A stretch of 46,463 nucleotides of DNA from Quadrisphaera sp. (GCA_029257185.1 JARICT010000027.1:1-46463); one strand, 5' to 3'. Shown: positions 1-13,388, counted from the first letter of the stretch. Program-made: numbers and translations. The notes: a model not told the origin generated them from the sequence alone.

Positions 1-2
1 TG

Positions 3-152
3 GCGCTCACCGGTCAGTGGTGGCTCGGGGAGCAGGCGCCGGACAAGGCGAGCGTGGCCGCCCACGTCGTCAACCTCGCGTGGAACGGCCTCAGCGGGCT
101 GGAGCGCGAGCCGCGCCTGCACGAGGGTCGCGAGCAGGCCCTGCGGGGCTGA
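3..152 (+). CDS. C-terminal end of a TetR-type transcriptional regulator (partial)
   Basis: The frame is open from the window edge to TGA 150-152, so only about 49 C-terminal residues are visible. They include the run GQWWL and then AAHVVNLAWNGLSGL, a pattern common at the end of the ligand-binding domain of actinobacterial TetR/AcrR regulators, where the last helices form the dimer interface. The DNA-binding domain lies outside the window, so the family call rests on this tail only. It converges on the GntR gene, with a palindromic repeat element between the two stops. It could be another all-helical protein. Confidence 0.55.
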   Translation, partial: ALTGQWWLGEQAPDKASVAAHVVNLAWNGLSGLEREPRLHEGREQALRG

Positions 153-206
153 GGCTCGCAGGGGCCGGGTGCCGCGCCCGCCGCCGCTCTCGTCCCGCCT
201 CCGCCC

Positions 207-297
207 CGAGCGGGGACCCAGCACCCACGACACGCCGCAGCAAGCCACACCGGCTCCCCGCTCGACCCGTCACGAACCGCGCGATCTCCCCGCTCGG
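207..297 (+). repeat. Intergenic palindromic repeat, family 1 copy A
   Basis: The 91-bp element has GAGCGGGGA at 208-216, its inverse CTCCCCGCTCG at 254-264 and a second inverse CTCCCCGCTCGG at 286-297. A second copy lies in the opposite orientation at 34511-34600 with almost the same arm spacing (58 then 32-33 bp) and shared interior words GACACGCCG and CACCGGCTCCCCGCTCG. Both copies lie between convergent genes, so they may act as two-way terminators or be a mobile repeat. Confidence 0.75.
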
Positions 298-299
298 CG

Positions 300-737
300 T
301 CAGGACCGGGCAGCCGGCACGGCCGCGAGCGCCGCGGTGCGCCGGTCCGGACCAGGCGCGCCGCCCCGCACGGTCGCAGCCTGCACCGCCGCCGTGATCG
401 CGGCATCGTCCGCGCCCAGCTCCCTGGCCCTGGCGACGTAGTCCCGGGCCGCGTCCCCGAGGGCGTCGTGGTCGATCCTCGGCGAGGACGGACCGACCAC
501 CCTCGTGCCTGCGCCGCGCCGCGAGGCCACCAGCCCGGCGGCCTCCAGCTCGCGGTAGGACCGGGCCACCGTCCCGACCGCCAGCCCGAGATCGGACGCG
601 AGCTGGCGCAGCGCCGGCAGCCGCTGCCCGCGGGAGAGCCGTCCGCCCTCGATGAGCGTGGCGATCTGACGCCGGACCTGCTCGAACGGCGGGGTGGGGT
701 CGTCGGTGTCCACGGTGAGGACGGGAGCGACGGTCAT
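300..737 (-). CDS. GntR-family transcriptional regulator, YtrA/YhcF-like
   Basis: The 145-residue protein starts at ATG 735-737. It opens with PPFEQVRRQIATLIEGG, followed by GQRLPALRQLASDLGLAVGTVARSYRELEAAGL, the standard GntR winged helix-turn-helix at about residues 14-80. The remaining 60 residues are a short helical tail without a ligand-binding domain, which is typical of the YtrA branch. These regulators usually repress their own operon, which commonly encodes membrane proteins. That fits here: its ATG overlaps the TGA of the upstream membrane-protein gene (ATGA at 734-737). A candidate operator lies at the operon promoter. The real effector is unknown. Repeat element A abuts the 3' end. 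Confidence 0.85.
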   Translation of the reverse strand: MTVAPVLTVDTDDPTPPFEQVRRQIATLIEGGRLSRGQRLPALRQLASDLGLAVGTVARSYRELEAAGLVASRRGAGTRVVGPSSPRIDHDALGDAARDYVARARELGADDAAITAAVQAATVRGGAPGPDRRTAALAAVPAARS

Positions 738-1558
738 GTCAGCGTGGAGAACGGCCGGTCGGCGACGTCGCGGGGCCCGGGCACGAGGACGGCCACGGCG
801 CACCACACGAGGAGCGCGAGCATCAGCGGCGCGGCGGCGACGAGCCCCCAGCGCAGCGGCGCCCACCACACGGGCGCGCAGGGCGGCTGGTGCATGACGA
901 TCGCGGTGACGATCACCACGCCGCACGCCGACGCCGCGACCAGGACCCCGTACGCGGCGACGACGGCCTCGGTGCTCCGGCGCCGGACCGCGTCGTCCGC
1001 CGCGGTCGACACGAGGTCGGCGGGGTCTCCGGCACGAGGACGGAGGGCGGCCGCTCGCGCTCCGGCCGCGGCGAGGACGAGGCCACCGACCAGCGCCGCC
1101 GCGAGCGGGGCGCTGGAGGACAGGCCGGGCCAGGGGCCGCTGGTGAGGGCCGTCGCTCCGCACTCGATGACGAGGGAGCGCCCATCGCCTCCTGCGCCCA
1201 CGACCGTGGTCCAGACGAGCAGCGCCCCGAGGCCGAGGGCGCTCGCGGCGACGCACGTCGTCATCACGACCGGGAGGTGCTCGCGCACCCGGCGCACGCG
1301 CAGCGACGCCGAGCGGCGGGAGCGCCGGGTCCGGCCGGCGGACAGCTCCCCCGCGAGCACGCCGAGCAGCACCCCGGACGCGGCCACCGCCGGCGCGAGC
1401 ACCACGCCGCGGCCGAGCGGGTCGGGCGCGGACACCAGGACCGCCGCGGACACGCCGACGAGGAGGCCGGCCCACCTCCACGTCGTGAGCCATCTCGCCA
1501 CGAGGACGGTCGGGACACCGGACGGGCGGCTGGGCCCCATGTCGCCGAGGGTCGTCAC
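734..1558 (-). CDS. Integral membrane protein in GntR operon (about six helices)
   Basis: The 274-residue protein is hydrophobic throughout, with roughly six predicted transmembrane helices (around residues 18-45, 50-70, 95-120, 150-170, 195-220, 232-255) and an Arg-rich cytoplasmic loop between the second and third. It starts at GTG 1556-1558, only 4 bp after the stop of the 35-residue gene; ATG 1538-1540 is an in-frame alternative. The middle gene of a three-gene operon, it overlaps the GntR gene by ATGA. I see no transport or enzyme motif. By analogy with YtrA-type operons it may sense or maintain the membrane under envelope stress, but that is inference. Confidence 0.7.
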   Translation of the reverse strand: MTTLGDMGPSRPSGVPTVLVARWLTTWRWAGLLVGVSAAVLVSAPDPLGRGVVLAPAVAASGVLLGVLAGELSAGRTRRSRRSASLRVRRVREHLPVVMTTCVAASALGLGALLVWTTVVGAGGDGRSLVIECGATALTSGPWPGLSSSAPLAAALVGGLVLAAAGARAAALRPRAGDPADLVSTAADDAVRRRSTEAVVAAYGVLVAASACGVVIVTAIVMHQPPCAPVWWAPLRWGLVAAAPLMLALLVWCAVAVLVPGPRDVADRPFSTLT

Positions 1559-1562
1559 GCGG

Positions 1563-1670
1563 CTAGGCCCGACGCCGCGCGAGCGTGACGACGAGCGTGA
1601 TGAGCGCTGCGACGACGACGACCCCCGTCACGACGAGGGCTCCGACCACGAAAAGCATCGGAAGGGACAC
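1563..1670 (-). CDS. 35-residue single-helix membrane protein
   Basis: The GTG start at 1668-1670 is preceded by an ideal GGAGG ribosome site (8 nt spacing) and reads 35 codons to TAG 1563-1565. The peptide is a short polar start (SLP), a Val/Ala-rich helix of about 24 residues and the tail LARRRA, the layout of a one-pass inner-membrane peptide with a positive cytoplasmic end. It is the first gene after a clear promoter and sits 4 bp upstream of the 274-residue membrane protein, so it probably works with that protein and is controlled by the GntR regulator. No homology can be claimed at this length. Confidence 0.65.
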   Translation of the reverse strand: MSLPMLFVVGALVVTGVVVVAALITLVVTLARRRA

Positions 1671-1680
1671 GGGCTGCCTC

Positions 1681-1704
1681 CTTGTACCTGGTAGGCAGCA
1701 CAAG
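1681..1704. promoter_or_regulatory. Candidate GntR operator (inverted repeat)
   Basis: CTTGT at 1681-1685 and ACAAG at 1700-1704 form a perfect 5-bp inverted repeat separated by 14 bp. It lies between the -10 box and the ribosome site of the GntR operon and touches the -10 box, the position expected for an autorepressor site. The link to this particular regulator is inference. Confidence 0.45.
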
Positions 1705-1730
1705 TTACGCGTTCAGGCAGAATGTGTCAA
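1702..1730 (-). promoter_or_regulatory. Sigma70-type promoter of the GntR operon
   Basis: Read on the minus strand, TTGACA (1730-1725) and TAACTT (1707-1702) are separated by exactly 17 bp. The -35 box is a perfect match; the -10 is moderate. It lies about 35 bp upstream of the GTG start of the 35-residue gene. Confidence 0.65.
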
Positions 1731-1790
1731 GCACACGGGACAAAAACCGTCCCCCGCCGCACCGACCGCCGCGTGCGGCACCATCGAGCC

Positions 1791-3008
1791 GTGCAGGCAC
1801 CGGGTCGATCGCGCGCCCGCGGCGCCGTCGTCGTGGCGGTGCTGGTCCTGGTCGCGGTCCTCCTGGCCGCCCTGGCGGTGGCGCGGTCCCGGCCGGACCC
1901 GTCCGTCGCCCTGTCGCTCAGCCAGGGGATCTCGGGCACGGTGGTCACCGTGAGCGGCACGGGCTTCCCCCCTCGATCCGGCGGACGGGTCCGTGCCGGC
2001 GGCCCCCCGGCCCCGGTGAGGACGGACGACGAGGGCGCCTTCGCGCGTGACGTGATGGTCGGCGGTGATCCGCAGCAGGTCGTCGACGTCCGCGCGGACG
2101 TCGGGGGCGATGCCGACGCGGCGCCGTTCCGGGTGGGCGCGTCGCTGTGGCCCAGCGGTCACGCCATCGGGCTCGGCGTCGCGGTCCCCGAGGACGGCAG
2201 CGCCAGGGACGTCGTGGCGCAGCCGGACCTCACGACGATCTACGCAGCGCTGGACGCCCCGATCAGCGCCGAGGAGCTGTCCGGCCACCGCGTCGGTGAC
2301 GCCACCCTGGTCGTGACGCTGGAGCCCTACGACTTCGCCGCCGACACCACCGACCAGCCCGGGTACCGCCTCTCCCGCGTCATCGACGGGTCGCGGGACG
2401 AGGCGCTGACCGCCTGGGCGCGCGCCGTCGAGCAGCAACGATCCCCGACCGTCATCCGCTTCGCGCACGAGATGAACGGCACCTGGTACCCCTGGAGCGA
2501 GGGCGTCAACGGCAACCGCCCCGGGGAGTACGTGCAGGCGTGGCGCCACGCCGTGGACCTCTTCCGCCGCGAGGGGGCGAGCAACGCGCAGTGGGCGTGG
2601 AGCCCGAACGTCGTCGAGCCGGGGACGGCCCCGCTGGCGGGCCTCTACCCGGGTGACGACTACGTCGACGTGGTCGCCCTGGACGGCTACAACTGGGGCA
2701 CCTCGCGAGAGGACACCCGGTGGCGCTCACCGTCCCAGCTGTTCGACGCCACGCTGGCGGACGTGCGCGCCCTCGCCCCGGGCAAGCCGGTCGTGATCGG
2801 CGAGACGGCCTCGTCCGAGGACGGGGGCGCGAAGGCCGAGTGGATCCAGGAGCTCTTCGTCTGGGCCACGCGCCAGCCTGACCTCCAGGCGCTCACGTGG
2901 TTCGACCACGACAAGGAGACCGACTGGCGGACGACGAGCTCGCCGGCGGCAGCCCGGGCCTTCGAGCGCGGCGCGGCCACGCTCGCGCGGAGGTCTGACG
3001 CTCGCTGA
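1791..3008 (+). CDS. Membrane-anchored glycoside hydrolase, family 26-like
   Basis: The 405-residue protein has an N-terminal helix (about residues 10-32) after RSRAR that would act as a signal anchor, then a small beta domain (35-90) resembling an Ig/IPT fold, then a TIM-barrel catalytic domain (about 110-400). Two GH26 hallmarks are visible: RFAHEMNGTWYPW, with the acid/base Glu at about 227, and VIGETASS, with the nucleophile Glu at about 338. The family cleaves beta-mannans and related beta-glycans. The GTG at 1791 was chosen because GTG 1773 and an upstream ATG 1722 would run into the divergent promoter; GTG 1773 remains possible. It precedes a GT2 glycosyltransferase, so it may trim that enzyme's polymer at the cell surface. 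Confidence 0.8.
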   Translation: MQAPGRSRARGAVVVAVLVLVAVLLAALAVARSRPDPSVALSLSQGISGTVVTVSGTGFPPRSGGRVRAGGPPAPVRTDDEGAFARDVMVGGDPQQVVDVRADVGGDADAAPFRVGASLWPSGHAIGLGVAVPEDGSARDVVAQPDLTTIYAALDAPISAEELSGHRVGDATLVVTLEPYDFAADTTDQPGYRLSRVIDGSRDEALTAWARAVEQQRSPTVIRFAHEMNGTWYPWSEGVNGNRPGEYVQAWRHAVDLFRREGASNAQWAWSPNVVEPGTAPLAGLYPGDDYVDVVALDGYNWGTSREDTRWRSPSQLFDATLADVRALAPGKPVVIGETASSEDGGAKAEWIQELFVWATRQPDLQALTWFDHDKETDWRTTSSPAAARAFERGAATLARRSDAR

Positions 3009-3104
3009 TTCGCTCGATTGGACTAACCAGAGGGCCATATGTGACGGTATGACCGCTTTGCGTCAGTGTTGCCGCTCCCTCGATCCTCGGAGCAGTGATA
3101 CCTC

Positions 3105-4565
3105 TTGGCCCTCCCCCCCTTCGTCACCGTCACCGGCGCCATCGCCACCGTCCTCATCACGGTCATCGCGCTCCGCCTCACCTCCTACTGGTGGAGCCTG
3201 ATCTTCCACTGGCGCCGCTACCGCCGCCGCGAGGAGGTCACCACCGCCGAGCTCTCGCGGATCGACCTGCCCCACCTCAAGGTCCAGATCACGACCCGCG
3301 GGTCGGAGGGGAGCACGGAGGTGATCCTCCGCGGCATCGAGGCGGTCCTCCGCCTCGCCGACGAGTCCCCGCGCCTCTACCGCGACCACCTCTCCGTCGA
3401 GGTGGTCACCGAGAACCCGGAGCAGGCCCTCGCCGTCGAGCGCCGCTTCGTCGGCGCGCCCATCGTCGTCGACACCCTCGGTGTCCCGGCGGACTACGCG
3501 ACGCCGAACGGCACGAAGCTCAAGGCGCGCGGCCTCCACCTCGCCGTCGAGCGGCGCCGCGAGGGGTGGAACATCAAGGAGCAGCGAACCTTCATCGTCC
3601 ACTTCGACGAGGAGTCGGTCATGCTGCCGGCCGAGCTGCGCAAGCTCTTCAAGGTCCTCGCCAGCACCAGCGCGATGGTCCTCGAGGGCCCCATCTACTA
3701 CCCGCTGGAGTACGCCTCCGCCGGGGCGCTGTGCCAGGCCATGGAGGCCAACCGACCTGCGGGGTGCTTCGAGTGCCGCAAGGTCATGGAGGAGGGTATG
3801 CCGCTCCACCTGCACGGGTCCAACCTCGTCGTCGACGAGGCGTTCGAGAACCGCATCGGCTGGGACATCGGCCTGCTCGACGGGGAGGCTTTCATCGCCG
3901 AGGACTACGTGTTCGGCATGAACGCGTTCCTCGAGGGCGGGAGCGAGGTCTTCGGCTGGCACGGGTGCGTCATGCTCGAGCAGCCGCCCTTCTCGGTGCG
4001 CAGCGCGTTCAAGCAGCGCCACCGGTGGATCTTCGGGGTGCTCCAGGGCGTGGCGATGGCGCGACGCTCGCCGCGCTTCGGGGAGCTGCCCGCCAGGTTG
4101 AGGACGTCGCTGGTCCTCGGCACCTGGTTCCGGGTGGGCACCTTCGCGGCCGGCGCCGTGGCCGCCGTGACGGCCTGGGTCGGCCTGCCCTTCATCGCGG
4201 CGGTGACCGTCGTCGACCTCGTGATAGACGAGCCGCTCCCCGTCAACCCCTGGCTCGCCGGCTGGATGGCTGTCGTCGGCATGCTGTGGCTGGGTTCCGT
4301 GGTCCTGGGCGCCGTGCTCAACGTCACCTACGCGCCCATGACCTCCGCCCGCCGGGAGGTGGAGGTCCTCAGGGCGCTCGCGGTCGCGCCCGTCGCCGGC
4401 GGCATCGAGAGCGCAGCGGGGCTCTGGGCCCTGCTGCAGTGGTGGACCGGGGTCCGGACCGTCGCGTGGAAGCCCACCCCCAAGACCACGACGGCCGACG
4501 CGGCGGCGAACGCCGCGCCGGCGTGGGCGCTCGCGGGCGCCAGCACCGAGAGGACGCACGCATGA
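3105..4565 (+). CDS. Egghead-like family 2 glycosyltransferase, membrane-bound
   Basis: The 486-residue protein has one N-terminal helix (7-27), a cytoplasmic GT-A domain and two to four C-terminal helices (about 325-450). Motifs run in the order expected for processive-type GT2 enzymes: NGTKLKARGLHLA (135-147), HFDEES (166-171, metal-binding acidic site), AEDYVF (265-270, catalytic base region) and QRHRW (304-308, the Q-x-x-R-W acceptor motif). The GTKxKA block is characteristic of the egghead beta-1,4-mannosyltransferase group. The start is TTG 3105, with GGAG at 3089-3092 as a rather distant ribosome site. The upstream AT-rich patch 3020-3060 may hold the promoter. It overlaps the next gene by ATGA. 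The sugar transferred is not proven. Confidence 0.8.
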   Translation: MALPPFVTVTGAIATVLITVIALRLTSYWWSLIFHWRRYRRREEVTTAELSRIDLPHLKVQITTRGSEGSTEVILRGIEAVLRLADESPRLYRDHLSVEVVTENPEQALAVERRFVGAPIVVDTLGVPADYATPNGTKLKARGLHLAVERRREGWNIKEQRTFIVHFDEESVMLPAELRKLFKVLASTSAMVLEGPIYYPLEYASAGALCQAMEANRPAGCFECRKVMEEGMPLHLHGSNLVVDEAFENRIGWDIGLLDGEAFIAEDYVFGMNAFLEGGSEVFGWHGCVMLEQPPFSVRSAFKQRHRWIFGVLQGVAMARRSPRFGELPARLRTSLVLGTWFRVGTFAAGAVAAVTAWVGLPFIAAVTVVDLVIDEPLPVNPWLAGWMAVVGMLWLGSVVLGAVLNVTYAPMTSARREVEVLRALAVAPVAGGIESAAGLWALLQWWTGVRTVAWKPTPKTTTADAAANAAPAWALAGASTERTHA

Positions 4566-4960
4566 GCGCGACGAGGAGCACGACGACGATGACCGTCGAG
4601 GACGTCTGGCGGATGACGTCGAGGGAGGGATTCACCCTCGACCTGGCGCCGCAGGCGCTCCCCGACCTCGGCGTCCGCTCGGGCCTCCAGGACGTCCAGG
4701 CGGCGCCGCTGCCCGGTGACGACCGGGCGCTGGCGGCCAACCCCTGGTCGACCGTGGCCCTGTGGGCGCTGGCCAGCCTCGTCACCTCGATCTTCATCGG
4801 CCTGCCCCTGGTGGTGGTGCTGGTCGGGCCCCTCGGGTCGGCGCTCGCCGCCGTCGCCGTCGCGGCAGGCGTCGTGGCGCTGCTCACCATCAGCCTGCGG
4901 GTCCTCCTCGCGAGGATCTGCCGGACCATCGCGCCGGGGAGGGCTCGCAGCGCTGCCTGA
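4562..4960 (+). CDS. Small membrane protein coupled to the glycosyltransferase
   Basis: The 132-residue protein starts at ATG 4562, which overlaps the stop of the glycosyltransferase (ATGA 4562-4565). Residues 1-65 are soluble and polar (TVEDVWRMTSREGFTLD). Two hydrophobic helices follow at about 66-90 and 93-117, and the tail is basic (RICRTIAPGRARS). The layout suggests a cytoplasmic N-terminus with a membrane hairpin. I do not recognise a family. Translational coupling implies a subunit or modulator of the 3105-4565 enzyme. The gene ends 15 bp from the convergent ABC-F stop. Confidence 0.65.
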   Translation: MSATRSTTTMTVEDVWRMTSREGFTLDLAPQALPDLGVRSGLQDVQAAPLPGDDRALAANPWSTVALWALASLVTSIFIGLPLVVVLVGPLGSALAAVAVAAGVVALLTISLRVLLARICRTIAPGRARSAA

Positions 4961-4975
4961 CGGCTCCCCCACCAG

Positions 4976-6805
<1,830 letters not shown>

Positions 6806-6842
6806 GCCGCCAGTGTCTCAGCACGGCGGCGGACCTCGGCGC

Positions 6843-7856
6843 TCAGCGGCCCCGCAGCGACGGGTGGTCGGGTGAGACGTCCGCCCCGACCACCTGGCGG
6901 GCCCCGGCGACCGGCCCGTGGACGTGACGGGTCTCGGCGACCTCCGGCGCGGCGCCGAGCACCCGCGCCAGCTCGGCGGCGTGGTCCGCCCCGTCGGCCA
7001 GCACGGCGACCGTCGGCCCCGACCCGGAGACCACGGCCCCGAGCGCCCCCGCGCCCCGGGCGGCGCCGACGACGCCGGCCAGCGCGGGCCGCAGGGCGAC
7101 GGCGGCGTCCTGCAGGTCGTTGTCCAGCGCGGCGCCGAGCGCGTGCGGGTCCCCGTCGGCCAGCGCGGCGGCCAACGCCGGGGGCACCCGGGCGTCGAGG
7201 ACGTCGCGCCGTGGCGCGCGCCCCGCGTCCCTGGCGTCGTCGAGCGCCGTGAACACCGCGGGGGTCGACAGGCCCTCCCGGGCCCACGCCATGACCCAGT
7301 GGAGCTCGCCCCGGGCCGTGACGGGCTCGAGCCGGTCGCCGCGCGCGGTCCCGAGCGCGGTGCCCCCCAGGAGCGCGAAGGGCACGTCCGCACCGAGCGT
7401 CGCGGCGACGTCGAGCCGGTCCGCGGGCGCCAGGTCGCCCCGCCACAGCAGGTCGCACGCCAGGAGTGCCGCGGCCGCGTCGGCGGAGCCCCCGGCCATC
7501 CCGGCGGCCACCGGCACGGTCTTGTGGACGTGCAGCACGACGTCCGCGGGTCTGCCGAGGTGCTCGGCCAGCGCGCGGGCGGCGCGGACCGCCAGGTTGC
7601 TCGCGCCCAGCGGGGTCTCGTCGACCCCCCGGCCGCTGACGGTGAGGGTGACGCCGGAACCGGGCTCGGCCGCCGTGGCCGTGACCTCCTCGTAGAGCGA
7701 GAGGGCCTGGAAGACGGTGACGAGCGGGTGGTAGCCGTCGTGCCCGGGGGCGCCGACGGCCAGGTGGAGGTTGGTCTTGGCGGGTGCGTGGACGACCACG
7801 CGCCGGCCCCGGTCGCGGCAGGTCGGCGCTCCGGGCACCGAGCGCTCAGCCCCCAT
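6843..7856 (-). CDS. ispE: 4-diphosphocytidyl-2-C-methyl-D-erythritol kinase
   Basis: IspE phosphorylates CDP-methylerythritol in the non-mevalonate isoprenoid route, which also feeds undecaprenyl phosphate for cell-wall and capsule synthesis. The 337-residue protein shows HAPAKTNLHL near the N-terminus (substrate/ATP Lys and Asn), the GHMP glycine loop PVAAGMAGGSADAAAAL and the C-terminal GAVVSGSGPTVAVL. I chose ATG 7854-7856. A TTG at 7896-7898 is possible upstream, and GTG just before VVHAPAK would give a more usual length. The gene sits between the capsule-initiating transferase and the ABC-F gene on the same strand. In many actinobacteria ispE directly follows ksgA; here the sugar transferase is inserted between them. 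Confidence 0.92.
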   Translation of the reverse strand: MGAERSVPGAPTCRDRGRRVVVHAPAKTNLHLAVGAPGHDGYHPLVTVFQALSLYEEVTATAAEPGSGVTLTVSGRGVDETPLGASNLAVRAARALAEHLGRPADVVLHVHKTVPVAAGMAGGSADAAAALLACDLLWRGDLAPADRLDVAATLGADVPFALLGGTALGTARGDRLEPVTARGELHWVMAWAREGLSTPAVFTALDDARDAGRAPRRDVLDARVPPALAAALADGDPHALGAALDNDLQDAAVALRPALAGVVGAARGAGALGAVVSGSGPTVAVLADGADHAAELARVLGAAPEVAETRHVHGPVAGARQVVGADVSPDHPSLRGR

Positions 7857-7943
7857 GGGTCCGGTCCCCGCCGACGACGTCGTCACCGGCACAGACAAGC
7901 ACGTGCGGGCATCGCAGCGGCGACCGGTAGACCTCGCCGGGGA

Positions 7944-9545
7944 TCAGTACGCGCCGGAGCGGGCGAGGACGGCGCGGGCCGTCTTCCAGAGGATCATGAA
8001 GTCGAAGGCGAAGGACCAGTTCTCCACGTAGCGCAGGTCGAGCCGCACCGACTCGTCCCAGGACAGGTCCGAACGGCCGTTGACCTGCCACAGGCCGGTG
8101 AGCCCCGGCTTGACCAGCAGCCGGCGGTACACGTCGTAGCCGTAGCGGTCCACCTCGCGCTGCAGCGGCGGGCGCGGGCCCACCAGCGACATCGAGCCCG
8201 CGAGGACGTTGATGAGCTGCGGCAGCTCGTCGATCGAGTACGCCCGCAGGACCTTGCCCACCCGGGTCACCCGCGGGTCCACCCGCATCTTGAACAGGAC
8301 GCCGTTGCCGGCGTCGGCCCCGTCCCGCAGGTCGATGACCTTCTCGTCCGCGCGGTCGGTCATCGAGCGGAACTTGAGCATCGTGAAGTGCTCGCCGTTC
8401 CTGCCCACCCGCTCCTGGCGGAACAGCGCCGGACCGGGGCTGTCCAGGCGGATGGCCACCGCGATGGCCACCAGCAGCGGGGAGAGCAGCAGCAGGCCGG
8501 CCGCTGCCGCGCAGCGGTCCACCACGGCCTTCGCGAACTGGCGGGCACCGGTGTGCTCGGGGCGGTGCAGGTGCATCAGCGGCACGCCGCACACCGGACG
8601 GATCGCCACGCGCGGGCCGATCACCTCGGTGATCGCCGGGGCCACCAGCAGCTCCGCGCGGGTGTGCTCCAGGTCCCACCCCAGCGAGCGCAGCGCCGGG
8701 CCGTCGAGCTCCGGGGAGGGGAGGACCGCCACCGCGTCGACGTCGTGGTCCGCCGCGGCCTGGGCGACCTCGTCGAGGTAGCCCACCACCTCGATGCCGT
8801 GGCGCTCCAGCTCCGGCGGGGTCTGGGGGGTCGCGTGGCCCGCCGCGCCGCGCGGGCGGGGCAGGCACACCGCGGTGATGACCATGCCGTGGTGGGTGCT
8901 GCGGGACATGTGCCCGATCATCGCCAGCACGCCGGTCAGATGGCCTGCGACCAGCACGCTCTGCTGCCGCTTGCCCCGGGCACGCTGGGCGTGCAGCCGC
9001 TGACGTGCCAGGTACCGCCACACCAGCGTGAGCAGCATCGCGGACGGCAGCGCGATCACCACGAATCCCCGCGCGACGTCCAGCTCGAACGCCCACGAGG
9101 TCGTCGCGACCACGGCCAGCACCAGCACCGCGGCCCGCAGCACGCGGTCGTACTCCTCGCTGCCGACCCCCAGGAAGCGCGGCTCGTACGCGCGGAAGAG
9201 CCCGAGGACCCCGATCCACAGCGGCACCAGCACCAGCGCCACCACGACGGAGGACATCGCCGGGGAGCTCGACGCCACGAAGTGGAACCGCAGCAGGTAC
9301 GCGAGCGCCACCGAGGCGACCACCGCGACGAGGTCGCCGACCAGGAGGACGCGCACGTACCCGGCCACCCACGCCGGGCCGTGGCCGCGCGCCGAGCCCG
9401 GCGCCCGGGGGCCGTCCAGCGAGGGCGCGCCGGCGCCGGCGGGGCCGTGGCCCCGGACACCCATCGCCTCGAGATCGAGCGCGAGGTGGTCCAGGGACGC
9501 GTCGAACGACGCCGACCTCTCCTGCGCGTGAGGCTGTGCGGTCAT
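7944..9545 (-). CDS. Polyprenyl-phosphate sugar-1-phosphate transferase (polysaccharide initiation)
   Basis: The 533-residue enzyme matches WcaJ/CpsE-type transferases that place the first sugar phosphate on undecaprenyl phosphate. Four N-terminal helices (about 60-180) are followed by a nucleotide-fold domain, then a fifth membrane hairpin (KAVVDRCAAAAGLLLLSP) and the catalytic domain with ERVGRNGEHFTMLKFRSM, SIDELPQLINVLAGSMSLVGPRP and KPGLTGLWQVNGRS. These hold the Arg, Asp-Glu and Pro-rich residues that define the family. ATG 9543-9545 has GGAGG upstream; an in-frame ATG 83 codons earlier is not supported. The 220-bp upstream gap is AT-rich (9660-9695) and probably holds the promoter. Which sugar it uses cannot be read from sequence. 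Confidence 0.92.
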   Translation of the reverse strand: MTAQPHAQERSASFDASLDHLALDLEAMGVRGHGPAGAGAPSLDGPRAPGSARGHGPAWVAGYVRVLLVGDLVAVVASVALAYLLRFHFVASSSPAMSSVVVALVLVPLWIGVLGLFRAYEPRFLGVGSEEYDRVLRAAVLVLAVVATTSWAFELDVARGFVVIALPSAMLLTLVWRYLARQRLHAQRARGKRQQSVLVAGHLTGVLAMIGHMSRSTHHGMVITAVCLPRPRGAAGHATPQTPPELERHGIEVVGYLDEVAQAAADHDVDAVAVLPSPELDGPALRSLGWDLEHTRAELLVAPAITEVIGPRVAIRPVCGVPLMHLHRPEHTGARQFAKAVVDRCAAAAGLLLLSPLLVAIAVAIRLDSPGPALFRQERVGRNGEHFTMLKFRSMTDRADEKVIDLRDGADAGNGVLFKMRVDPRVTRVGKVLRAYSIDELPQLINVLAGSMSLVGPRPPLQREVDRYGYDVYRRLLVKPGLTGLWQVNGRSDLSWDESVRLDLRYVENWSFAFDFMILWKTARAVLARSGAY

Positions 9546-9765
9546 CCCAGGCGTCCTCCGTGTCCGTCGTCGTCCAAAGCCGTGCCGATCGAGGTCCGTC
9601 CAGCGCCGGACCCCATGACACCCACAGTTTGGCTTACCAAGCGTAGTCAGATGGCGAACTCTGCGTAACTCGCGGACGGAATATTTACCCCGTCTCGTCG
9701 CCCGTACGCTGGGACGATCACTCTCGGTAGCGCTGAGGGAGCCTATCGGGGAGCCATGATCGCCG
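9546..9765. promoter_or_regulatory. Intergenic promoter region of the initiating transferase
   Basis: This 220-bp gap between ksgA and the initiating transferase is unusually A/T-rich for the window around 9620-9700. It contains TTGG-CTTA-CCAA (9629-9640), a short perfect inverted repeat, and GGAATATTTACC (about 9684-9695). On the minus strand TTACGC and TACGCT are 17 bp apart, a weak promoter candidate. No regulator is identifiable. Confidence 0.4.
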
Positions 9766-13284
<3,519 letters not shown>

Positions 13285-13388
13285 CCGTCGATCGTGCCTT
13301 CCCCCCGGCTCCCCCGCCGCCTGGCCCGCCCCACGCTCCTCCGACCCTGCCCCGCCCTGGCCCGCCCTGCCCCGCCTCACGCACGCAC

